From Kribbella sindirgiensis (GTDB taxonomy: Bacteria > Actinomycetota > Actinomycetes > Propionibacteriales > Kribbellaceae): DNA of 64,000 nt. The notes below the pieces were generated by a model, which was not told where the DNA came from, searched no databases, and was given only the letters and a program-made list of their open reading frames with translations. The stretch is from assembly GCF_004331435.1 (NCBI RefSeq), contig NZ_SJKA01000017.1, forward strand, positions 85,964 through 149,963, in the 5' to 3' direction. Position 1 is the stretch's first letter. Each line of letters begins with the position of its first letter. Positions 58,413 through 64,000 of this stretch are shown here, one piece after another. The translations under genes and the position numbers were made by a program.

Positions 58413-58591
58413 CGGTCTGCGTCCACCAGCACCGGCTCGCTCGTCACCCGGAGGGACGCGAACCGGCGGCGCATGGCTTCTTCGTACTGCACTGCCTGCT
58501 CCGCCATGGCGGTGTGATCCGCGATCGGGTGAGCGCCGAACCAGACCCGCACGCGACGGTGCGTTGTGGGGGTCTCCAGCGTCTCGGTCAT
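58409..58591 (-). CDS. small protein coupled to the resolvase-like gene
   Basis: A 60-residue protein starting MTETLETPTTHRRVRVWFGA, with a helical middle (HTAMAEQAVQYEEAMRRRFA) and no recognised domain. The ATG at 58591 follows GAAGGAA; the frame is open upstream but not coding-like. The stop overlaps the next start (ATGA), forming a two-gene unit. The 276 bases upstream to the MFS gene hold no other gene I can support. Confidence 0.6.
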   Translation of the reverse strand: MTETLETPTTHRRVRVWFGAHPIADHTAMAEQAVQYEEAMRRRFASLRVTSEPVLVDADR

Positions 58592-58867
58592 CGCAGTTCC
58601 TTCGGCAGTCTCGGTCAGACCCCGGACGGCTTTGTCCGGCGTTGAGATAAAGAACACCTCACCGGTGGGTACCTTCGGAACACTTTGGTAGGGACCTTTA
58701 CAGAGGCCTAACGCAGAGTAGGGAAACCCTACGAACGTGCAGGTCAACGCCCTCTCAGCCGGATCGTCAGGCGGACCGGAAACTCTGTCAAGAATGGCTG
58801 CAGCTATTTGCAGATAACGATTCGGCGTCGCGAATTGTTCGGCGGAGAGAGAAATTCGGATGTCCTG

Positions 58868-60247
58868 CTAACCGTTTGCAGCAGACCGCTCACGCACCGA
58901 AAGGTAACTCACCACGACACCGAGTGCAGCGGCCGCCAGAGGTACTGCGAGGCCGGCGCGGAATCCCCCGGTCGTCAGCTCCTCGCCCGCCGCCAGAACG
59001 GCCGCCACCGCTGCCAGCCCGAGTGCGGATCCGAACTGGAACGACGTCGTCAGCACGCCGCTCGCCAGTCCCTGCTCGTCCTCGGCGACTCGCTCGGTCG
59101 CGGCGATCGTCAACGGCCCATAGGTGAGCGCAAAGGCGAGCCCGAGCAGCAGGAACGCCGGAAGCATGACCGCGAAGGTCGTTCCCAGCGGCAGAAAGGC
59201 CGTGTAGGCGAAGGCGGCGAGCACGAATCCGCCGAGCACCACGCGTCCGTTGCCGAACCGGGCCACCAGCCGTGGCGTGAGGGTCGGAGCGAGGACGGCG
59301 TCGATGCCGATCACCATGAGGGCTAGCCCGGTTTCCAGCTCGGACCAGCCGCGCAGTTCCTGCAGGTAAAGCACTGCGATGAACTGGAATCCGACGAACG
59401 ATCCGACCAGCAGGATCGCGCCGAGATTCGCGCGGATCAGGGCGGTGTTCCGCAAGAGTCCGAGCCTGATCAACGGCGTGGTGGCACGCTGCTCGATCCG
59501 CACGAAGGCTGCGAGCAGCACCAGCCCGGCGGCGGCGGTTGCCGACGTCTGTGCCGCCGGTACGTCGGGCGCGCGCACAACGGTTGTCACCAGCAACAAC
59601 ATCGCACCGGTCAGCGTGAAGGCTCCCGCCAGGTCGAAGCCGCCGCGATGGGCAGTCCGCGCGGGGTCCCGGGGAAGGAGCGCGACGGCGCCGGCCAGGA
59701 TGACGGCCGAGACGATCACCGGCGCGAAGAACACCCATCGCCAGTCGATCGCGCTGAGCAGTCCGCCCGTGACCATGCCCAGCGAGAATCCGCCGGCCGC
59801 GGTTCCGGCGTACACCAGTAAGGCCTTGGTGCGTTGGGGTCCTTCCGGGTAGGTCGTCGTGATGATCGACAGGCCGGCCGGGGTCATGAAGGCGGCCGCG
59901 ATCCCGGTGGCGAAGCGGGCCAGGATCAGTACCCAGCCCTCGGTGGCGAACCCGCCGAGGCCGCTGAACAGCAGGAACACCACCAGCCAGCCGACGAACA
60001 TCCGGCGCCGGCCGAGGAGGTCGGCGGCACGGCCGCCGAGCAGGACGAACCCGCCGTAGCTGAGGGCGTAGGCGCTGACGATCCATTGCAGTTCGCTGGT
60101 GGTCAGGCCGAGTTCGGCCCGGATGGACGGCAGTGCGACGCCCATCATCGAGACGTCGATGCCTTCCAGGAAGATCGCGCCGCAGAGGACGAACAGAACG
60201 GCCCAGGCGCGGCCGGTCAGCCGTTCCGGGGTGACGGTTGACGACAC
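58868..60247 (-). CDS. MFS drug efflux transporter, EmrB/QacA-like
   Basis: A 459-residue major facilitator transporter with about 14 hydrophobic segments. Typical motifs are LEGIDVSMMGVALPSIRAEL (motif D1-like), GGRAADLLGRRRMFVGW (motif A) and the DHA2 pattern GIAAAFMTPAGLSIITTTYP. The GTG at 60247 follows GAAGGAG. It is divergent from an HxlR regulator, with a palindrome between, the classic layout of an inducible efflux pump. Confidence 0.9.
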   Translation of the reverse strand: MSSTVTPERLTGRAWAVLFVLCGAIFLEGIDVSMMGVALPSIRAELGLTTSELQWIVSAYALSYGGFVLLGGRAADLLGRRRMFVGWLVVFLLFSGLGGFATEGWVLILARFATGIAAAFMTPAGLSIITTTYPEGPQRTKALLVYAGTAAGGFSLGMVTGGLLSAIDWRWVFFAPVIVSAVILAGAVALLPRDPARTAHRGGFDLAGAFTLTGAMLLLVTTVVRAPDVPAAQTSATAAAGLVLLAAFVRIEQRATTPLIRLGLLRNTALIRANLGAILLVGSFVGFQFIAVLYLQELRGWSELETGLALMVIGIDAVLAPTLTPRLVARFGNGRVVLGGFVLAAFAYTAFLPLGTTFAVMLPAFLLLGLAFALTYGPLTIAATERVAEDEQGLASGVLTTSFQFGSALGLAAVAAVLAAGEELTTGGFRAGLAVPLAAAALGVVVSYLSVRERSAANG

Positions 60248-60265
60248 AGGAGACTCCTTCTCATG

Positions 60266-60280
60266 GTTACCTCTTGTAAC
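60266..60280. promoter_or_regulatory. likely HxlR operator
   Basis: GTTACCTCTTGTAAC has perfect 5-base arms and a 5-base centre. It sits in the 63-base gap between the divergent MFS and HxlR genes, 19 bases from the MFS start. Confidence 0.45.
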
Positions 60281-60310
60281 TGACCCCATCATCAGGAACC
60301 ATCGGGAGTT

Positions 60311-60730
60311 GTGGAAGAAGGCACTTCAGAGGAACCGAGTCACTCCTGCTGCACCGAGGAGGCGTTCCAGTGGGACACCCGGGAGGACTGTGAAGTCCGC
60401 CAGATCCTGGACCGGATCGGCGACAAGTGGTCCCTGCTGGTGATCGCGCTGCTGGACACCCAGTGCATGCGGTTCACCGAGCTGAAGAAGACGATCGACG
60501 GCATCAGCCAGCGCATGCTCACGGTGACGCTGCGCCAGCTGGAACGCGACGGTCTGGTCAGCCGGACCGTTCACCCGGTCGTGCCGCCGCGCGTCGACTA
60601 CGAACTCACCCCGCTCGGCGTCACGCTGCACGCGACGATCCAGTCGCTCGTGACCTGGACGGAGACCCACCAAGCGGAGATCGCGACCGCGCGGGCCAGG
60701 TATGACGCTCTCAGCTCGGGGACCGTGTGA
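60311..60730 (+). CDS. HxlR-family transcriptional regulator
   Basis: A 139-residue winged-helix regulator with the family pattern CEVRQILDRIGDKWSLLVIA, MRFTELKKTIDGISQRMLTV, LRQLERDGLVSRTVHPVVPP and DYELTPLGVTL. Three Cys near the N-terminus (CCTEEAFQWDTREDC) could serve redox or electrophile sensing. The GTG at 60311 is the start. It controls the divergent MFS gene and probably itself. It converges on the second MFS gene, overlapping 20 bases. Confidence 0.9.
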   Translation: MEEGTSEEPSHSCCTEEAFQWDTREDCEVRQILDRIGDKWSLLVIALLDTQCMRFTELKKTIDGISQRMLTVTLRQLERDGLVSRTVHPVVPPRVDYELTPLGVTLHATIQSLVTWTETHQAEIATARARYDALSSGTV

Positions 60731-61889
60731 AGCTCGCCGGATGACCTGGTACGACGAACAGCGTCAGGCCCGCGGCGCAGACCGCGAGTCCTGCGATGAC
60801 GTTCAGCGTGATCGGCAGGCCGAGCGCAGTCGTCGCCGCGGGGGCTGCCAGCGCACCGATCAGCAGCGCCAGTGAATCGGCGGCGAAGAAGATCGCGCTG
60901 ACACTCGCGAGCACTTCCCGTGGGGCGGTGCGCTGGATCGTCGTCTGGGCAGTGACGAGGAGGATGCTGCCCGGCAGGCCGATCAGTGCCGCGGCGACGA
61001 TCGCGAAGGGGATGTTCGGGGCGTTGAAAAGCGTGAAGTACGCCGCTGCGGTGGCTAGTTGGGTCAGGGCGAGGAGCTCGCGAGTTCCGAGCAGGCGGGC
61101 GGCTTTGGTGCTCAGGGCGGCGCCGACCAGGTATCCGGCGCCGAGGCCGGAGATCAGGTAGCCGACGACGTACCCGGGCGCGTGCAGGCGGCCGACCGTG
61201 AACGGTACGAGGAGCGCGGTGAGGCCGGCGTTGGCGGTCAGAAAGACGGTCTGGCCGATCAGGATGCCGCGCAGGGCGCGATGCCGGATCGTGGTGCGGA
61301 GTCCTTCGAGTGAGCGCGGTGGAGCGCCCGTGGTCGCGTGCCGGCGGGTGCGGACCGTCGCGATCGTTGCTGCGGACAACAAATAGCTGGCGATGTCGAC
61401 GGCGAGTACGAACTGGATCCCTGGACCGGCCAGCAGCAACGCGCCGAGCGGTGGTGCGGCCAGGCGGATCACGCTGCCGGTGACGGCGTTGATCGAGTTC
61501 GCGGTGGCCAGTTCTTTGCCGGTTCCGACGACCGCCGGGAGCAAGGCGCGGGCGGCCGGACGGAACACTGTGGTCGCGGTGTTCTCGAGCAGGATCGCGA
61601 GGTAGATCGGCCAGAGGCGGTCGCTGTCGGCGAACAGGATCAGCCCGACCGCCGCCGCGCTGACGAGATCCGCGATCCACATCGCCCGGGCCAGGTTCCA
61701 GCGGTCCAGCAGGACGCCGGCCCAGGGGCCGATGAGGAGTGCCGGAAGAGCCTCGAGTGCCAAGGTCAGGCCGGTCGCGACGGCCGACCCGGTCAGCGCG
61801 AACACGTGGAACGGAATCGCGACCACGAGCAGCCAGGACCCGATCCCTGAGACCGCGCCGCTGAACCAGAGCCGCCGGAAATCTCTCAC
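60711..61889 (-). CDS. MFS transporter, MefA/enterobactin-exporter-like
   Basis: A 392-residue, 12-helix MFS transporter (FRRLWFSGAVSGIGSWLLVV; IGPWAGVLLDRWNLARAMW; ELATANSINAVTGSVIRLAA) of the group containing macrolide and siderophore exporters. The GTG start at 61889 faces the XRE regulator gene across a palindrome. It is probably an efflux pump repressed by that regulator. Confidence 0.9.
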   Translation of the reverse strand: MRDFRRLWFSGAVSGIGSWLLVVAIPFHVFALTGSAVATGLTLALEALPALLIGPWAGVLLDRWNLARAMWIADLVSAAAVGLILFADSDRLWPIYLAILLENTATTVFRPAARALLPAVVGTGKELATANSINAVTGSVIRLAAPPLGALLLAGPGIQFVLAVDIASYLLSAATIATVRTRRHATTGAPPRSLEGLRTTIRHRALRGILIGQTVFLTANAGLTALLVPFTVGRLHAPGYVVGYLISGLGAGYLVGAALSTKAARLLGTRELLALTQLATAAAYFTLFNAPNIPFAIVAAALIGLPGSILLVTAQTTIQRTAPREVLASVSAIFFAADSLALLIGALAAPAATTALGLPITLNVIAGLAVCAAGLTLFVVPGHPASFTRSPS

Positions 61890-61899
61890 GGCGCCGGAA

Positions 61900-61918
61900 T
61901 CTATCCTGTTGAGATAGA
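61900..61918. promoter_or_regulatory. likely operator of the XRE regulator
   Basis: TCTATC (61900-61905) and GATAGA (61913-61918) form perfect arms around seven bases. The site is 10 bases from the MFS start and 33 bases from the regulator start. A further GATAGG half copy lies near 61942. Confidence 0.45.
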
Positions 61919-61951
61919 CAACGGCAAGAGTGTTCTGTGAAGATAGGTCGT

Positions 61952-62356
61952 ATGGAGCTTGGTGAGGTCCTCCGCGACCGGCGGAAGGCGGCCGGGCGGA
62001 CGATCGCGTCGGTTGCGGTCGACGCGGGCTTGTCCGTGCCGTACATCGCGAACCTCGAGAACGGGCGCGGGAACCCGACGATCGCCGCGCTCGATCGGCT
62101 CGCGACCGCGCTCGGGGCGCGGCTCGACGTACGGATCGGCGATGAGGAACCGGTGTCGTCGCCGTCGGTCGGTGCCGAGCTCGTCGCGGGCTCCGACCGG
62201 GTCGACAAGGTCCTCGCCGCGGTGGCCGGTGGGAGGTCCCGGGCCGCTACCCGGCGCGAGTTGATCGCGACGCTCGACGCCCTCGCCGTACTCCTGGGCC
62301 GACCGCCGGGGCCTGCCGACCTGAGCCGCCTCCTCGACCTCCTCCAGCTCGCCTGA
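61952..62356 (+). CDS. XRE-family transcriptional regulator
   Basis: A 134-residue protein with an N-terminal XRE helix-turn-helix (LGEVLRDRRKAAGRTIASVA, VDAGLSVPYIANLENGRGNP, IAALDRLATALGARL) and a helical C-terminus. The ATG at 61952 is chosen; a GTG at 61937 is also open. It is divergent from the MFS gene, so it probably controls that transporter and itself. Confidence 0.85.
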   Translation: MELGEVLRDRRKAAGRTIASVAVDAGLSVPYIANLENGRGNPTIAALDRLATALGARLDVRIGDEEPVSSPSVGAELVAGSDRVDKVLAAVAGGRSRAATRRELIATLDALAVLLGRPPGPADLSRLLDLLQLA

Positions 62357-62436
62357 CCCGGTCCTGTGGTGATCTGGGTCGCGAGTGGGATCATCTTGGT
62401 CGCGCGGGGTGATCGGCGGGCCGTAGGGTCGCGGTC

Positions 62437-63213
62437 ATGGACATCGGTGCACGGATCGCCGCGGCTCAACTGACCGGAGCCGCACGATCGAAACGTCAGG
62501 TGATCGCCGGCCCGCTCGCCGGTCTGCTGCACGACAAGGACGACTGGTACCTGTCCGGCCTGCTCGCCGCCGAGCCGGGCCGGCCGTTCTCGCCGGACGA
62601 CCTCCCGTGGGCGCTCGACACGATCCGCCAGGCGTTCGCGGCCGAAGGACGCTGGCTGAGCGCGGAGCTGGTCGAGGAGGCGAACCCCGGCCTCGCCGAG
62701 GCGCTCGCCGCGAACGGGATGACGCTCGTGTCCCGCCTGCCGTTGCTCGTCGTCTCACCGGCCGAGTTGGTCCTTCCCGAACTGCCGGACGGCGTGACCG
62801 TGCGCGTCGTGGCCTCGGAGTCGGATCAGGAGGCGGCGAATGCGGTGTCGGCGGACGCGTACGAGATGGACACCGCAGGCTTCGTGTTCAGGCCGGATGC
62901 CGCCGACGGCGGAGCAGTTCTCGTGTACGCCGACGACGTACCGGTCGCGACCGCGGCGTGGACCGCGGTGGCCGACGAGGTGACCGAGATTGCCGGAGTC
63001 GGGACGGTGCACAGTCATCGACGGCGCGGGTTCGGAGGTATCGCGACGGCGTACGCGACGTTGAAGGCGTTCGAACTGGGCGGCGCGACGCTCGCTTGGC
63101 TGACGCCTGGGGACGACGGTGCGGACCGGGTGTACCGGCGGCTGGGATATGGGCCTAGGGCAACGGCCGTGCACCTCGGCGACCCCGGTGGCCACCTGGC
63201 CGACTTGCGCTGA
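62437..63213 (+). CDS. GNAT-family acetyltransferase
   Basis: A 258-residue protein with a C-terminal GNAT domain. The acetyl-CoA loop is visible as VGTVHSHRRRGFGGIATAYA, followed by FELGGATLAWLTPGDDGADR and VYRRLGYGPR. The N-terminal 110 residues form a separate domain (GPLAGLLHDKDDWYLSGLLA). Substrate is unknown. The ATG at 62437 has no strong ribosome binding site. Confidence 0.85.
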   Translation: MDIGARIAAAQLTGAARSKRQVIAGPLAGLLHDKDDWYLSGLLAAEPGRPFSPDDLPWALDTIRQAFAAEGRWLSAELVEEANPGLAEALAANGMTLVSRLPLLVVSPAELVLPELPDGVTVRVVASESDQEAANAVSADAYEMDTAGFVFRPDAADGGAVLVYADDVPVATAAWTAVADEVTEIAGVGTVHSHRRRGFGGIATAYATLKAFELGGATLAWLTPGDDGADRVYRRLGYGPRATAVHLGDPGGHLADLR

Positions 63214-63229
63214 TCATGGCGCTGCGGGC

Positions 63230-63599
63230 GGAGGATCCGGGATGCTGCCCTGCTGCTGGAGGATTGGCGTAGCTGGGTCGGGGTCGAGAACGGCGGGTGG
63301 CCGGACCTCGGTCATGACGGCCCATGGCTGGAACGCAACGCTCTCGGCCTGACCATCTGGCCTCGCGGTGACGAGGATGGCGCTCGAAACCCGTGCGTGA
63401 CGGGCTGCCGGTGCGGGTCCTCTACAGCCAGGTGCCTGAACTGCGCCGCTCGCTACAGACCGACCTCCGCGGTCTCCTGGACAGCCTCCGCCGCTGGGCC
63501 GACACCCACTACCCCGACAGCGCCACCGCCCTGGTCGCCCACGTCTTCGCAATCACCGACCCGGTCCCACTACACGTTTCCGGTACGCCGATCCTGTGA
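63230..63599 (+). pseudogene. degraded gene fragment
   Basis: Protein-like sequence is split between frames. One frame reads LLLEDWRSWVGVENGGWPDL and LERNALGLTIWPRGDEDG; after about 63390 another reads VLYSQVPELRRSLQTDLRGL and RWADTHYPDSATALVAHVFA to the TGA at 63599. No start or full domain is recognised. It is probably the remains of one gene. Confidence 0.35.
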
Positions 63600-63668
63600 C
63601 GTTTCCCCTTGTGGATAAGGAAAAACAGGCTGTCCGTGGCTTGAACCACCCGCGCGTCTTGCATAGAA

Positions 63669-63684
63669 TCGAACACATGTTCGA
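63669..63684. promoter_or_regulatory. perfect actinobacterial SOS (LexA) box
   Basis: TCGAACACATGTTCGA fits the mycobacterial/actinobacterial LexA consensus TCGAAC-N4-GTTCGA exactly. Its spacer contains the AT of the ATG of the DUF222-HNH gene, so LexA would sit on the start of that gene. Confidence 0.72.
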
Positions 63685-64000
63685 GCAAGATCTGGATACG
63701 TTGACCACCCGCGACCTGCTGGAGCGTGCCGCGGACTGCCGCACGGTGGCCAACCGCGCCGACGCGCACCTGCTGGAATGCGCCCAGACCTACGCCGACC
63801 GCTTCCACCCCTCCGTCTGCCCCACCCGCCCAACCCGCCGCGCCAACGACGGCCGCGAACGCGCTGTGATCCTGGGCGGCGAGGGCTGCCCCGAAATCGC
63901 CGAGTTCGCGATCGCCGAGTTCGCCGCCGTAGTCGGGGTCTCACCCGGCGTCGGCCGCGCCCTGCTCGCCGACGCCCTCGCCCTGCGCCACCGCTTCCCC
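63677..64000 (+). CDS. DUF222/HNH endonuclease (13E12 type), 3' end outside window
   Basis: 108 codons are visible, from the ATG at 63677 to the window edge. The sequence is the N-terminal DUF222 region (RDLLERAADCRTVANRADAH, LGGEGCPEIAEFAIAEFAAV, GVGRALLADALALRHRFP) of the large, multi-copy actinobacterial family that ends in an HNH nuclease domain, including the mycobacterial 13E12 repeat proteins. The HNH part lies beyond the window. The start overlaps an SOS box, so DNA damage should induce it. Confidence 0.85.
   Translation, partial: MFEQDLDTLTTRDLLERAADCRTVANRADAHLLECAQTYADRFHPSVCPTRPTRRANDGRERAVILGGEGCPEIAEFAIAEFAAVVGVSPGVGRALLADALALRHRFP

Overview
The window is high-GC actinobacterial chromosome. 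GTG and TTG starts are common, stop/start overlaps of the ATGA/GTGA type are frequent, and the gene content resembles a soil member of the Nocardioidaceae such as Kribbella. That content includes a DUF222-HNH gene under an actinobacterial SOS box, SigE-family ECF sigma factors, DUF993, mycothiol-type DinB proteins and many sugar-catabolic genes. The genus is inferred from pattern only. There are no CRISPR arrays, rRNA genes or complete insertion sequences. One tRNA (Ser, CGA) is present.

1-2041: the end of an unknown gene and a GAF-PAS-GGDEF diguanylate cyclase. 2101-20769: a large sugar-catabolic region. A leftward, translationally coupled operon (cupin, Gfo/Idh dehydrogenase, DUF993 aldolase-like protein, two TIM-barrel isomerase-type proteins) lies beside a leftward FGGY kinase. 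A rightward operon carries a nucleoside-hydrolase-like protein, a sugar ABC importer lacking its ATPase, a TIM-barrel isomerase and a split transketolase. After a riboswitch-controlled ribB come a frameshifted DUF4038 (apiosidase-like) glycosidase, a SorC regulator and a ThrE-type exporter. Isomerase, FGGY kinase, split transketolase and apiosidase-like protein together match the layout of non-oxidative D-apiose catabolism. The coupled oxidoreductive operon is the least explained part.

20766-29620: a secreted DUF4185 protein; a divergent riboflavin synthase-DHBP synthase fusion with a possibly structured leader and a coupled methyltransferase; a cyclic-nucleotide-binding protein coupled to a class III cyclase; a PadR/HAAS pair with a perfect 18-bp operator; and broken GNAT and AraC-DinB genes. 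29623-38902: a DUF559 gene bracketed by two inverted 86-bp repeats, PepX, a LacI regulator, menB, two tandem secreted beta-propeller proteins, a GDSL remnant, upp with a perfect 18-bp hairpin beside it, tadA and tRNA-Ser.

39010-52227: a K+/H+ antiporter, an OhrR-like MarR regulator, cell-wall genes, a 165-bp near-palindrome before a HerA-like ATPase, a second diguanylate cyclase, and two paralogous cassettes in which a SigE-family sigma factor is coupled to a membrane protein with a long Pro/Thr-rich outer tail. 52342-64000: assorted metabolic and resistance-type genes, two divergent regulator/MFS transporter pairs with palindromes between them, a degraded stretch, and the SOS-controlled DUF222-HNH gene running off the end.
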